From Kalaharituber pfeilii (taxonomy: Eukaryota; Ascomycota; Pezizomycetes; Pezizales; Pezizaceae), in assembly GCA_015179045.1 (NCBI GenBank), contig WHUZ01000045.1, forward strand, positions 124,001 through 188,000: DNA of 64,000 bases. Direction: 5' to 3'. Both the position numbers and the translations under genes were made by a program. The notes beneath the pieces are model-generated. The model was not told where the DNA came from, did no database searches, and was given only the letters and a program-made list of their open reading frames with translations. Below are positions 1-11,592 of this stretch, piece by piece (the first letter of the stretch is position 1; each line of letters begins with the position of its first letter).

Positions 1-388
1 AAAAAAAGATGTAGATGTAGTGAACAACTGTTTAGGGGTTGTGGAGCAGAGATCCCGCATACAGTAGCAAAATCTGGAGTAACTTCAATTGCGAAGCCTG
101 TGGAAGAAAATACGAAAACGGATGGTCGCGCAGATTGCAGCTTGTTTGATGGCAAACACATCATACCAGAATGACAGAGTGCGGTGTCTTTACTCAGAAT
201 ACGTGCCCCCAACTTCGACTGACATGCGACATGGGTTAACCTTCCATTCTCAAAGCAGCTCCTCCAGACAAGCGACCTTCTTCCATCCATAATCGCAGCT
301 GTCCTGTTATGTAACCTACCTAAGGGGAAACCCGCCCGTGCAGTACGTGAACCATGAAGCTGCAGCTTCTTAAATGTGTGGGCTGATT
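1..388. other. No recognisable gene
   Basis: This stretch opens with a short A-run and contains only short open frames with no recognisable domain. Its right end borders the dispersed repeat that starts near 389. Nothing else can be supported here. Confidence 0.5.
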
Positions 389-857
389 TACATTCTGTAA
401 GTCCTACTTCTATCTTTCACTACTATGAGCACTGTATGCGATTTCTTAATACATACTCTAATGGATATATTTATGAAACTAAACAGTTTTAAGAATATGA
501 ATATAGAAATCATCGGCAAGTGGTAGATAAAAGCAAGTGGTAATTACATGTACTTTAGACTTTACTATTTTAAGTAATTTTTTTCTTGCTTACAATATAT
601 AATTCTACCTAATTTGTATTAGTAGTATGTAACTCAGTTAGGTGTCTCCCACCATAATTTACCTCTCTTTAACTTAGGATAACTTTTTTACAAAATTTCA
701 TAAAATTAGAACTACAACATAGATTGATTCTTTACTCAATTCTCTTTATATCTATGAGCAGTTTTAAATTCTTTTGATTTTTGTTGCATCGGTGATCGGT
801 GTTGAAGTTTAGGATCAAAATGTGCCGGCTAAAGGTGTCCCCAACTATAGCATCTCT
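389..857. repeat. Dispersed AT-rich repeat, copy 1
   Basis: This roughly 470-bp AT-rich segment is homologous in the same orientation to 33422-34575, where a LINE has inserted. Both start at TTTACATTCTGTAA and end at AAAGG(T/C)GTCC(C/G)CAAC plus an ATAGCA motif. Shared blocks include the passage around TTTGTA(T/C)TAGTAGTATG and the passage around TTGATTCTTTACTCAATTCT. Outside these limits the two flanks are unrelated, so the unit is a mobile repeat or an LTR/MITE remnant of unknown family. No coding capacity is seen. Confidence 0.7.
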
Positions 858-1584
858 CTAAAAGATGGTCTGTAATGCTCGGGTTCCATGTAGGGCTACC
901 AGGTGCAGCCAAGACCATAACCCTGTCATATATGTATGCACTATGCAGAGAGTCGCCACCACCCCAGGTTTTCCCAGCCAGTTTGCGAGCAGGCCCAACC
1001 CGTTCGCGACCACCTGGCCCAATTCTCCCCAGCACGTGCAAGACCCACAGCACCCAGAGATCATTGGATTGGACCTTTTGACTTACTAATAGGTAAATAG
1101 GGCGACTTGGTCAATTTTGATTTTGCCACAACGACCTTGCCATGGGATGTGCAGCTAGACTTTGGCGAACTGCGCTCCTGCTGAGACGAGTCGGGGAAGT
1201 GTGTATGTATGTGCCGGGTCATTCTTAAAAAACGTTCCAATCGGGGCTGGCGCGGGGCCAGTGGCAACTGAATCAATGTTACGCATGGCGAGAGACATAT
1301 ATATAGATAGCCATTAACCCACCATACTATGCTCGACAGAGATCGTCCCGTTTGACCTGCACTACCACCTATCAACAGCATGAGGGTTCGTTGTCTAGCT
1401 AAGCTCTCATTAGAGAACTTTCGGTCGCAAACTATTGCACAGTGGCCGAATCCCGTTTCCAACCAACCATGCAACTTGAAGACAAGCTGATCGTACGATG
1501 TTGAAACTGAGAAAAGATGCCAGTAATTGATTGTCGTATGGTCATAATTAGTGGCTGTCGCCTCTGTACCGGCTGACAGTGATG
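858..1584. other. No recognisable gene
   Basis: Several short overlapping frames exist on both strands, but none has a domain, signal peptide or consistent exon structure. Nothing is supported. Confidence 0.4.
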
Positions 1585-1599
1585 GCCTGCTTCCTCATT

Positions 1600-1654
1600 T
1601 TTTTTTTTTTTTTTTAATATCATTACTCGCGTGCCGCCCTGTGGGCTATGGCGA
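1600..1654 (-). mobile_element. Tail-only non-LTR insertion (tail I)
   Basis: A T-run is followed by the reverse complement of the LINE tail I, ending at GGGCTATGGCGAG. Flanking copies of a 15-bp target duplication (1585-1599 and 1655-1669) match at 13 of 15 positions. The insert is only about 55 bp, so it consists of the terminal hairpin, the short AT-rich end and poly(A). The same tail terminates the full LINE at 44154-52635. Confidence 0.75.
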
Positions 1655-1731
1655 GGCTGCTTCCTTATTAGATACTAGTGAATTACTGGCTTACTTTTTC
1701 AACGGTTGCGAGCTTGGCCAACAGTCGATAG

Positions 1732-2062
1732 AGTTTTTTTTTTTTTTCTCCCTTATATCACGTAACCACGCTTATCGCTGTTCGCTATGGCAGGGCCCCT
1801 GGGCCAAAGACCTTGATGCTCAGAGGCAAGCATAAAGAAAAATCTCCTCTATCTACATGAGTCCCCACCTACACCCTCCACCTCTATGCTTTCGGGGAGT
1901 AGAACAGTTGCTCGAGGATGTTCACCTCACCATTCTCCTGCCTCTCCACTCACTTCCCTGCTTCACATTTTTCCCACCCCTCGGTTTTTTTTTCTTCCTC
2001 TTTTTTTTTTTTTAATTTTACGTAATCCTGTTCGCCATGGCAGGGCCACTCCTGGGGGTAAG
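1732..2062 (-). mobile_element. Non-LTR fragment with two tail II ends
   Basis: The segment is flanked by a 10-bp direct repeat, CAGTCGATAG, at 1722-1731 and 2063-2072. It starts with a T-run, then the reverse complement of tail II (ATCACGTAACC, then GCCATGGC/GCTATGGCAGGG-type sequence, then AGAGGCAAGC). A second T-run at about 1987-2013 with its own tail II remnant (ACGTAATCC...GCCATGGCAGGGCC) suggests a second insertion inside the first. No coding sequence remains. Confidence 0.55.
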
Positions 2063-2072
2063 CAGTCGATAG

Positions 2073-3510
2073 TTAGTGAACTTCCCGTACTGTACCTGAA
2101 TAGACAACTGTTGAACAGAGGACTGGAATTGAATTCAAAAAATTCAAAACATAATTATGTGTCTAGCCTACCATAACCGGCTATCCAATTTAGTGGTTCA
2201 CTTGTTTCGCGTCATATTGAATTATGCAAGCAGATGACGCACCAATTCGTCACACAGCTAGATAGTCTCCGATAAGTCTGCCCATTGGCCAATCCCGTTG
2301 TAAAGTCTGATTAGTGCATGCAGATGTTCGCTACTAGGCCAGGTTTCCGGCTGGCTTGCTCAGGAACACCATGTGGTCCCGAGTTGGCAGTGATGGGTGG
2401 GTCAGAACATACTTACAGAGCGCACAAGTATCGTATCTCGCTTCATAATCAGAGTTATTTATGTTCAAGTTTTCAGATCTGCTGCCTTATTTTGCACAGT
2501 GTAACTCCTGTGAACATGATAATATTGATATTATAGCTCCACGTTACTCTCATGAGAGGTGTTGGTACTAGTAGAATACTTCGGTACATTACTAGTAGGG
2601 TACTCTCCATCGCACCCTTGCAACTAGAGCATCCCTGCAATACGAGCAATCGAAATGTCTCTAATATATTTGTGCTCCTGGCTTGGCAGCCAATACATAC
2701 AGAAGAACGGCTGACCAGGGTGTACTGGCTTGTATGGTATATAAGCTGCGATGCATGGAAGCATTCGGTATATTCCGTCGGCAATATTCCGGCATGCTGG
2801 AGTACAGAAACCGGATTTGTCAAAAGAGCTACCGGTTACATGCATGTGGTTAACTACTGATCATCAAGTACAAGCCATTGATACCTGAAAATTCTCTCAT
2901 GTATAGTTCAGCAGCAACGAAGTGGGCCTGCGGTGTCCAGCGTCATGTATATAGAATTAAATTGAAAATTGAAGAAATAAACCAAGATCGCACATCCATC
3001 TTGCATCATTCCTCTCACATCATTGATCATCAAGTCCCAACCCAATGTTGCGGCTCTACCATCCCACGTTTCCTGAGCATGACCATGAGCGAAGGAGAAA
3101 TGAAAATGAAATTGGAAGGACGGAGTAACGTAACAGGCTTACTGGGGCCGGAAAACCAAAAACAAGCATTACAATGAGGGTAATAAAAGAAAAAAGAAAA
3201 AGGAAAAATTCAATGGTAAAAAAAAACAAAACCCTTAATCCTTCTCCCCTCAGTGTTGCAACAATAAACAAACCTGAAATTCCGGAATGGAGCTCATATC
3301 GGGGCGTGAGGTAGGAAATGACAGCGACGCTCTCAAGTAGCCAATATGGGCTTGGCCTAGAGTTTATTGACGCCTTTTTTAAATCAGCCCAAAAAATCTG
3401 CACAGAATGAAACCCTGAGTTTGATTGGGAACCAAATTCTGGGGGAGATAGCAGCTTCACGAACAGCAAACGACTTGAACTCACATGCACACACTTGGGC
3501 CCAGTTGCGC
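2073..3510. other. No recognisable gene
   Basis: Only short, domain-free frames are present. This is AT-rich intergenic sequence and the downstream region of the small secreted protein gene at 3511-3873. Confidence 0.4.
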
Positions 3511-3873
3511 TTAACCGCAGATCGAGCAGCTACTCTTGCAGATCCAGGGGCCAGGCCAGCAGTTGCCTCTGAGGAGCACGATCAGAATATCGATATCAAT
3601 GTTGAGCAGGGAGCAGAGATCGCCGATCGTTATGTCAACCGATATTTGTGTTGTGTCGATGTTGCAGGGACAGCAGCCCGTCAAGATACCAATGAAAATG
3701 TCGATATCAATGTCCAGGTTAAGGCAGAGCAAGTTGAGGGTGATATCTACGTCTATATCGATGATACCTAAATTGAGGAGAGGTTCACGTTTCTGTTGCG
3801 TTGGAGCCGGAGTGGCAGTCACGAAGCAAAAGAAAAGAAAGAAAGTAGTAATAAAAACGTTGAGGAAACGCAT
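3511..3873 (-). CDS. Small secreted cysteine-rich protein with internal duplication
   Basis: This is a 120-residue single-exon protein of unknown family. Residues 1-20 form a clear signal peptide with a phenylalanine-rich hydrophobic core. It is followed by a short stretch ending in KR (28-29), a likely Kex2 site, so the mature protein would start near residue 30. The mature part has nine cysteines and long Ile/Asp alternations. Residues about 40-68 and 77-105 align without gaps at a 37-residue spacing, with 17 of 29 identical positions (VDIT, IDIDI, final GxC), so the protein arose by internal duplication. The C-terminus adds a CKSSCSIC cluster. The cysteine order does not fit hydrophobins (no C-CC-C-C-CC-C). 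A secreted effector-like or cell-wall role is only an inference from size, secretion and cysteines. The start is the first ATG before the signal peptide. Confidence 0.6.
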   Translation of the reverse strand: MRFLNVFITTFFLFFCFVTATPAPTQQKREPLLNLGIIDIDVDITLNLLCLNLDIDIDIFIGILTGCCPCNIDTTQISVDITIGDLCSLLNIDIDILIVLLRGNCWPGPWICKSSCSICG

Positions 3874-5339
3874 GTTTTTGAGCTGTGGTGCAGTATTACT
3901 TGTGAGACGTGATGAGAGTTTTGTGGTATCGATATTATGGCAGTTGTATGAGTGTTTGTCGATGTGGATATTATGGTAGTCAAGTGCGAAGGCATGGCTT
4001 TATATGCTGCTGGCTGAACTGTGTGAGAAGGAGTGTATTCTGGGCCAGATTCATGGCTAGTGTTACAGTGTCTGAGGAAAGTTTGTCCCAGGAACGAACA
4101 TCATCATTGATGCTTCCGTGCCGTGCGCATGCATGGGTGATGGAGGGCGAGTTATCGTTGCATGACAAAAACGAATAAGATGAACTCTAGCAATGTTGTG
4201 TCCTCTAGATGCGTGCCGTTATTGGCCAATATCGAGGCTGAACTGGTCCGGAGTGTGTTCGACCCGTATTTACATTATGCGAATAGCCTCTAACGATACA
4301 ATTTGCAAGACCTACAGAAGTGGAGAGGTAGTTCCGCATCTGCAAGAGGCTAGCGTTAGTGATTCACCTGCAGCACTATGCAGCGAAAACATCAACTTGG
4401 CCAGCCTGAGTCTTGCCGATACGAAGAGAATTGGTAGAATCGTTTGACACGCTATACCAAATACGCTGCCACGTACTCGGAAAATGTCACTCTGTGGTAA
4501 TCCAATCATCTCTTGATATATTGACTTGTTATCCAGATATGACCTGATGTTACTCAAGTGAACTTAGTTCTGTTTCAAGCACTTAGTGCTATCTGATGGT
4601 CTGCATAAAGTGCCTAGGGCTAGTGCAATGTCCAACATTACCACGACCGCGAACAACCCACACCAGTGCGCGAGTTACCGATTAAGTGCGATTGAGAGAG
4701 AATCAGTACGAAAAAGGACAATATACTCACTCGTAGCATCTGGTACAGACCGCCTTCCAATATCCTTTGTTGAACGTGGATAAGCAATATAGGTACACGG
4801 TTCGCAAGGGCAATTGTTTGTGTAGTAGATCACCGCCTGTGATTCTAGCACTGCAGTGTACTATTGATCACCCATTGGAACGGACATCCGATCTATCATA
4901 GTGCAACATGCATAGCATTGTCAATGATGTGGCTGTTTTCCTGTACTTTGCAGGGTTACCTATGATCGGAAAGAAACGTTCGCTTATCAGTAATCATTTG
5001 CTAGTACACCGGTACTCAAAGAAGGATTATGATGTGTTGGCTTCCAATGGACCGGAATGCCCATCCCGAAGCATCTCTCTCTACATATCGAAACTAGCAG
5101 AGGAAGTAGCCGACTGTTAATGCCGTCACGATGACACAACGTCACACAAGTGGAACTGGGGTCCCATTGGAGTCAGGTTATGACAATCTACAAAAATGAA
5201 GAGCGATTCATAGTTTTTGCATTGCTAACTTGATAAGCACATTGGGAAAGTTATTACACTTGAACATACTGAAGAATCGCGGGGCATCACGCACCTTTTG
5301 TCATCAAGCAGCTCTAGTCTGTGAGTAGTTAGTGCTATC
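3874..5339. other. No recognisable gene; upstream region of the secreted-protein gene
   Basis: The first few hundred bases are the likely promoter of the minus-strand gene ending at 3511. The remainder shows only domain-free short frames. Confidence 0.4.
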
Positions 5340-5352
5340 GATAAGATATTTC

Positions 5353-5454
5353 TAGCCTGTCTCCGGGCTATGAGGGCTTGCCCAGGGACCCTGCCATGGC
5401 CAAGTGCTACAAGCGGGGTTATGTGATTAAAAAAAAAAAAAAAAAAAAAAAAAA
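5353..5454 (+). mobile_element. Tail-only non-LTR insertion (tail II)
   Basis: The insert consists of tail II alone, from TAGCCTGTCTCCGGGC to GGTTATGTGATT, followed by about 28 A residues. A perfect 13-bp target duplication, GATAAGATATTTC, lies at 5340-5352 and 5455-5467. The tail is almost identical to that closing the LINE at 61758-63116, with one substitution in the central AGGG(A/T)CCCT block, so this is a recent 102-bp insertion of the LINE 3' end. Confidence 0.9.
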
Positions 5455-6277
5455 GATAAGATATTTCAAAGTTTTCTTGTTGGCTTATTAATAGTAGTAC
5501 GGTAGTCCCTGCAAGCCAACTTCTAAAGCGGCAAATGATTTATGATCTTCGATACTCCAATCCAGCTAGGGGTTATTAAGGTAAGGATCGGCGAATGCGA
5601 ATGCGAATGCATTCTTAAACGTGGTACCCCGTCATCTTGACGTGTACTTCTTAAACATAGATATTGTCGTATGTGCGGGTTTACGGTGTTCCACGCGCAT
5701 GAGATTCATTATACAATTGAGAGGTCATCGGTACAGAATTGGAAGGGGTTGCACTTGGCTGCCTAAGTAACCACTAGTTCTTACTCAAATGGCTGGTTAT
5801 AGCTTGATTGGGTTAGCATTTGGCCCAATCGCATGTCGTCACTGGTCTGTTACCCATGTCCTGCAACAGCTCAACAGTTGACATTTTTCAGAAACAGACA
5901 AGAGGGCTTGCCAGGTGCCAGCTGGCTGCACCGAAGTAAGACCTGCAACCGCGAATGGGATGGGTCCATCTTCTTGCTTTACGAAATGGTTGTGACTCAA
6001 GCAGCCTATTCAACTCCAAGTGTACAGATCGTTTAAGGATTACATAGTTACTTTCCTTGTTACTCGCACTGCATGGAGCCAAACAAAACAAGCCTATTCC
6101 AAGTAAGCAAATCACATGACCTGTCCATCTACAAGGGTGTTGCGACCGCATTCCAATGTCAAAACGATTTATGCAGTGACCTCGAAATCGGCATATCTTG
6201 GTACGTAAATAATTACTGGTTGCTACGGAAGTTGTGACACCGTAAGTTCACAACAGGAGCTGGGGAAACAGTTCGGA

Positions 6278-6346
6278 TCCCCATAGGCTGGTAGCCTGTA
6301 TGCGGGGTTACGTGATACCAAAAAAAAAAAAAAAAAAAAAAAAAAA
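6278..6346 (+). mobile_element. Tail-only non-LTR insertion (tail II variant)
   Basis: A short insert ends GCGGGGTTACGTGATACC followed by about 27 A residues. It is flanked by GTTCGGA at 6271-6277 and 6347-6353. It matches the distal part of tail II but lacks the CCTGTCTCC half, so it is a further truncated or diverged subfamily copy. Confidence 0.7.
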
Positions 6347-6552
6347 GTTCGGAGCTCATTGAGACAAATTTGCAAATATCCAGCCGCTAGGATTACGGAA
6401 TTTCTTGGTTCGTTTCCCCTATCTAGCATGGACTATTTTCGTTGGTTGTTAGCTTTGTCTTCATCCACCCTTTCCGCAAGGTCTGCAATAGTGAGCCAAC
6501 GGGTAGCCTAGAAGTTAGAACCTGTAGGCCGCACATGTTTAACGAGAGGATC

Positions 6553-7011
6553 TCATGGTGTCATAGGATATGGTAAGGCCTGTTCCCAAATATCCTGGAG
6601 AAATACAAGCGGCTGACTGTGACAATGTGACTTGATCAACTGGCTGCAGCAGGCCTCTATGATACAGGAATGGTACTTATGTAACACAAAGAATTCGGTA
6701 TCGACATTGTGGGACGTGCAGAGATCATCATATTGTATGAGGGCAGAGGGATCGGAGGGCTGAAGATCAACGTAATAGATGTAATCAGGATCTCTGACAG
6801 TTCTGATCAACATTACTTTCGTGAAAATTGTAACATATGGGTCATGGGTGTACAAACGCCCTAGTCGGGGCTTCTCTGTGATAATTTTTATATATGCAGT
6901 TACACAAATCAAAATTAAAGCTAGTACGCAAAGTAGCCAGAATACTCTATTTAAATAGGAGATTAAATTTGGGCGATCAAGAATAATACAGCCGCCGCCG
7001 ACAAAACGCAA
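6553..7011 (-). CDS. Hypothetical single-pass membrane protein (doubtful)
   Basis: An uninterrupted 152-codon frame with one strongly hydrophobic segment (about residues 22-44, preceded by LNR and followed by charged residues), consistent with a membrane anchor. The rest is rich in Asp, Tyr, His and Cys (a CIIEACC stretch) and resembles no family known to me. No introns, promoter or neighbouring gene support it, and it lies among repeats, so it could be a chance frame. Confidence 0.25.
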   Translation of the reverse strand: MRFVGGGCIILDRPNLISYLNRVFWLLCVLALILICVTAYIKIITEKPRLGRLYTHDPYVTIFTKVMLIRTVRDPDYIYYVDLQPSDPSALIQYDDLCTSHNVDTEFFVLHKYHSCIIEACCSQLIKSHCHSQPLVFLQDIWEQALPYPMTP

Positions 7012-7316
7012 TATCTTATTGAGATATTGATCTTAAGGAGGTTCACGCGGTGGGCGGCAGGCTCTTCAAGCGAGAACATGAAGAGGGTAATATCGTTTAA
7101 TCAGTTGAATAAAAGAGTCGCACGAATCAGGGCTTATTTGAATATATTGATAGTGGCCAGAATTCTACAGGCCCAACCAACCTTCAATAGGCCGAATGCA
7201 GGTTCAGCCCCAAGCCACAAACTATATGTAACGTTCAGCCGCAAGCATCAAGATGCAACGATAACTGTAGAGTACAGTAGCACGATAACCAGGCGAACTG
7301 CTGCTCATTCATATGT

Positions 7317-7372
7317 ATCGCCATAGCCGGCACGCGATCACCGATAAAAAAAAAAAAAAAAAAAAAAAAAAA
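7317..7372 (+). mobile_element. Tail-only non-LTR insertion (tail I variant)
   Basis: The insert starts ATCGCCATAGCC and ends CCGATA followed by about 28 A residues. A perfect 11-bp duplication, CATTCATATGT, flanks it at 7306-7316 and 7373-7383. Only the conserved 3' terminal hairpin region of LINE tail I is present. The 5' end is at the same hairpin base as in the insertion at 48695. Confidence 0.85.
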
Positions 7373-7383
7373 CATTCATATGT

Positions 7384-8948
7384 CGAAACCATTTACGAAC
7401 GTTAGGTTGAATAATGAATACTAGTAGAGCATTAAATTTAGCGGTTCAGCCGCAAGCTAATGGGAGGCTCGAGAGCAGTCACCAGAACCTCCGAGACCAC
7501 AAGATGGGCTCGCCACAGAAGAGAGGGCAAACCACTAGTGGGCGCCACCAAGCCACGTGAGGGTCCCTCTCTAGTTGATTTCCCGTTTGGGTGATCCCTC
7601 TCTAGTTGGTTTCCCATTCGGGTGATCCCTTTCTGGTAGTCATAGGCAGGCAGGTCAGGGAGGCTCAGTATATAGAGGAGAGAGAGGGAGACGCTGGTAC
7701 TCCCTCTCAAAGCCGCGTGAGTTGCGAAATCACCCACCCACCGACCCCGTTACCTCAGTTACTCGGACCTCCGCGAGGGAGAGACTGGGGGGGTCCTTCG
7801 GTTTGCCCCTACTTAGTCCGCAAGAGCACGACGGACTAAGCATGGGCATTAGGGGCTACAAAGCCCTGAGCCGATTTCCGCAACCTACAAAGCATGGATA
7901 GACACTTCCTCATTTGTTTCCTTGTCTTTTCCGTCATTCTCAGTCATGTATTCTGCATAGCAATGATCAGGCGCTACATGAGACGCCAAGAGACGGAATG
8001 TGTATGATACGGTGGCCGGGAGTACAAATTACCAAAAGCCCGCACCACAACAAAAATTACGCATCTCACATGTAAGTACAACATACGCCCGCCAGAGATA
8101 AAGGCCCCATCTGATTAATATTTCATAAAAATAAATAAATAAATAAATAAAAATAAAAATAGAAATAGGATGAGAATGGAAATTAAAAGAGGAAGTTAAC
8201 TGATAAGAAAAATATATATAGATTTCAGTCCATAGCATGAACATCTTGCAACATCAACCACCTATCCTCCTACTCATTCTCGGAAAAGAAATAATTAAGA
8301 ACTTGCTAACAGCCACATGACAGCTAGTTAATGAACATTGTTTGTTTTGTAAATAGGCCATTGGGAGAGGCTGAATGGGGCAGGCCCGATGAGCTGTACG
8401 AGTCCAGTTGATTAATTCTGCGTGGTCTATCTCATTAGCACTCTCTGGCTAATTTATTAGGCTTCTTACTGTAAAAACTGTGCAAAGTCTATCCACTTGC
8501 AAGTATGTAAAGGCCCAGGGTCTAATTATAAACAGGAATCGCGGCCACTCGTCGTCAGCATAGTTAGTTAGTCCCCACGTCAAATTGAACCTAGTTGCAT
8601 TTAATATAGTTTGGGCCTAAGCTAAAGGGCCAAAGTGCCAACTATACGGGCGGAAGGGTCTGCGAGGGCTGCTTTGTCACGGTGAAGGCTAGATATAGAG
8701 ATACCGTTGGGTCTATTGAACTTCGAGTCGCAAGAACAGCAGAGGAAGGTGAGAAAGGCACGGGATGCGTGGCTTGCAAAGAGAATGCCGTGGCGTAAGC
8801 CACATAAAAGTTGGCGTTGTGGCGTAATTCATACACAGTCCAATAGCGAGGTTAAATGCATGAGTGGAACACAACAAGATAACAGAAAAGATAACAGCAA
8901 CAGGTGGCAACGGATGTAATGTTCCGACACCAACAAGTCTGCAACCTG
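7384..8948. other. No recognisable gene; simple repeats
   Basis: A 31-bp near-duplicate (GTGATCCCTCTCTAGTTGGT-type) lies around 7560-7630 and an (AAAT)n tract lies at 8130-8160. The part from about 8730 to 8870 shares blocks with 18180-18860 (for example AGTTGGCGTTGTGGCGT followed by ATTCATA). No gene is supported. Confidence 0.45.
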
Positions 8949-9705
8949 AGCTCAACTTAACAAGTATGACAGGTCTCCCTTGCTGGCGTGAGATATGGCA
9001 ATATGAGCAGAATTTGATAGATATGGCAGGTTTGACCCGGCGGTGTGAGATGAGATGGAATGAGCTGCATTTGATATGTATAGCAGCTCCAACCTGACGG
9101 TACGAGGTGAGACAGAATGAGTTAAATTTGGCACATATGACAGTTCCAACTTGGCAGTGTGCGATGAGGTAGTATGAGCTACATTTGATACGTATGGCAG
9201 CTCTGACACGATGGCACGAGATGAGTTGCAATGAACTGAATTTGACAAGTAGAGCAGATACGGCCCGACGGTGAGAGATGAGGTGAATTTGACACGTATG
9301 GCCGGCACGATCTGATGGTACGGGATGATGCAGGATGAGCTAAATTTGACACGTATAGCCAGCCTGACCTGACGGCGCGAGATCAGGCACAATGAACTGA
9401 ATTTAACAGGTATGGCAGGCCCAACCAGGCAGTAAGAAATGAGCTAGATTGAGCTGAATTTGAGACGTATGGTATGCCCGACCTAAGGCATGAGAAGATG
9501 TAGAATGAGCTGAATTTGATAGATGTAGCATCCCCGACCTGGCGGCGTGAGATGAGGTGGAATGAGCTGCATTTGATGCGGATGGCAGCCCCGACCTGGT
9601 AGCGCGAGATGAGGTAGAATGCGCTGACTATCACAACAGGTATAGCAGGTCTGACCTAATGGTACGAGATAAAGTAGAATGAGCTGAACTTGGTAGATAC
9701 GCTAG
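8949..9705. repeat. Degenerate 57-bp minisatellite, block 1
   Basis: About 13 diverged tandem units are present, each following the pattern GAGCTGAATTTGA...ATGGCAG...CGACCTG...GCGAGATGAGGTAGAAT. The unit length is 57 bp (19 codons), so the minus strand stays open over long stretches and reads as a 19-residue repeat containing motifs such as VGAAI.IKCSSFHLIS. The frame is a consequence of the repeat period, so I do not call a gene. Confidence 0.8.
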
Positions 9706-9762
9706 CCTCGGGTCTTGGCATTTTTCCTAATTGGGAAAGAAGGACTTAGGCTGCTCGTAATC

Positions 9763-9834
9763 TTTATTTTTTTTTCTTTTTTTCTTCTATATTATTACTT
9801 TCTTGCCGTCCTATAGGCTATAGCGAGATTGTGT
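9763..9834 (-). mobile_element. Degenerate tail I insertion interrupting the minisatellite
   Basis: A T-rich run is followed by ATATTATTACTTTCTTGCCG and GGCTATAGCGAG, a decayed reverse copy of LINE tail I. Imperfect flanking repeats ending GTAATC (near 9748-9762 and 9838-9853) may be an old target duplication. It lies in the gap between the two minisatellite blocks. Confidence 0.55.
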
Positions 9835-10169
9835 ACATAGGGCCACTTGTAATCAACCCACTGCTTCTCAGCAAGCTGATTTCACTCCTGGGCATAGTTT
9901 CTCTCTTTATCTTTAGCATTGTTAACCGATCCATTCCGTTTCTGTTCTTTCTACTTGCTCTGTCTGTCTCTCCACTGCTACTACTAGAGTGTGTATATCA
10001 AAGCATGTGCATATTGGGCATATTGGGTATATTGGGTAGTTGACTCTGTTGAATATGTTAAGCATGCACTATTGCCTCTCATTGTAATGTTAAGTTCAAC
10101 TGCGACATGGAAAAGGTACCGATGCACTAAGAATGTATTTGTTGATGTAGCTATTATAATACATATTTA

Positions 10170-10560
10170 TAGGTATAGCAGACCCCTCTTGGCAGCGTGA
10201 GATATGGCAACATAAGCTCAACTTAACACATACAACAGGTCTCTCTTAATAGCATGAGATATAGCAATATGAGCTCAACTTAACTGGTATAACAGGTCCA
10301 CCTCGATGGCATGAGATATGGCACAATAATTGAATTTCACAAGTATAGCAGGCCCCTCTCAATGGCGGAGATATAGCAACATGAGTTGAATTTTACAGGA
10401 ATTATAGTCCCAACTCGGTGGTGCAAGATGCTTCAGAATGAGAGCGCTATTGACAAGTATGGCAGGGCTTTCTGCTAGTGAGAGATAAGGCAGAATATGA
10501 CAGCCATGGCAGCTTTTCTCGATGGCTTGCGATGCACTACAGTGAGCTGTGGCAATATAG
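10170..10560. repeat. Degenerate minisatellite, block 2
   Basis: This is a continuation of the repeat at 8949-9705, with units such as GGTATAGCAG...GGCAGCGTGAGATATGGCAA...GAGCTCAACTTAAC at a similar spacing. It is more diverged toward the right end. Confidence 0.7.
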
Positions 10561-11590
10561 GCTATATTTACATAAAAGAGCTAAAGCAGTAGGGCAATAG
10601 GCGATAGCATGGCATGGTAAAATGATGAAATAGCTAGAAATAAATAATCAGTTGTTCAATGTGGCATGGCAGCTGTAGGGAGAATGGTATTACCTGTATA
10701 TAGGTCCCTATGCTGATGAGAAGAGTAGGCATGCCTAGGTTTTGAGAAGCATTATCAATTACGCCCTAGGCGGGAGAAGTAATTTTGGTTCTACTGGGTG
10801 CAATAGGGTGCCATACATGGTTGCATTATACATTGAGCATGCAATAGAAGTTTTTAAATATATCGAGTGCTGTAGGTGCTCCATGCGAACCTGCCGTACT
10901 ACAGACACAGAGTTTCCGCCGCGTGGAAATATTATTTTTGCTGATGAGTATTGGATAAGAATCAGTAGAAGGATAGGTGGTTGATCTTATAAGATGTTCA
11001 CACTATAGAATAAGCTATATATATATTTTGTCATCTGTTAACTTCAGATTTTTTTATTTTTCTTTTAGTTTAATTTTTAGTTTTAATTTTGGTCTTATTC
11101 ATTTATTTTTATGAAATATTAATCGCACAGGGCATTTATCTCTGGCAGGTGTACCAGTATGTTGTGTGTGAGATGCGTAATTTTTGTTGGGGTTTAGGTG
11201 TTGTAATGGACTTTCTACTTTTCTATTTTTGACTATTAATAATTTGTAACTCCCGGCCGTCGTAGAATGTGCGATAACATTTCTGATCCACAGAGAATTG
11301 AGTATATATGATAGAAAATCTCGAAGAGGTGAAAATACAACCTGAAAAAATAACAGATTTATGCAATTACTGAGGTGCATACTATTGTCCCAGTCTTAAA
11401 CTACACTTGCTGACCTCTATCCTCATCTTACATACCAATACCTCAACAACAGCTAGTAGCTGTGCCACTCATCACTAGTATACAGATAGTTGTCACTGGT
11501 CTCTTGTTTGTACAGTTTTAGCTATCCATCATCTTTTCCTGTCCCTCACGTTCTGCTTCAACTTCTCAACTCGCTATTTGGTGCTGCCTA
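10561..11590. other. No recognisable gene
   Basis: AT-rich sequence. The portion around 10760-10900 shares blocks with 17250-17290 and 18070-18150 (for example TTTTGGTTCTACT and GCATGC...AAGTTTTT.AAAT), so it is probably remnants of another dispersed repeat. No gene is supported. Confidence 0.4.
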
Positions 11591-11592
11591 TA

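Noticed and set aside
8713..9392. Two long minus-strand repeat proteins (172 and 146 codons)
   Set aside because: They follow from a 57-bp tandem repeat whose period is divisible by three; no signal, start context or conservation supports translation.
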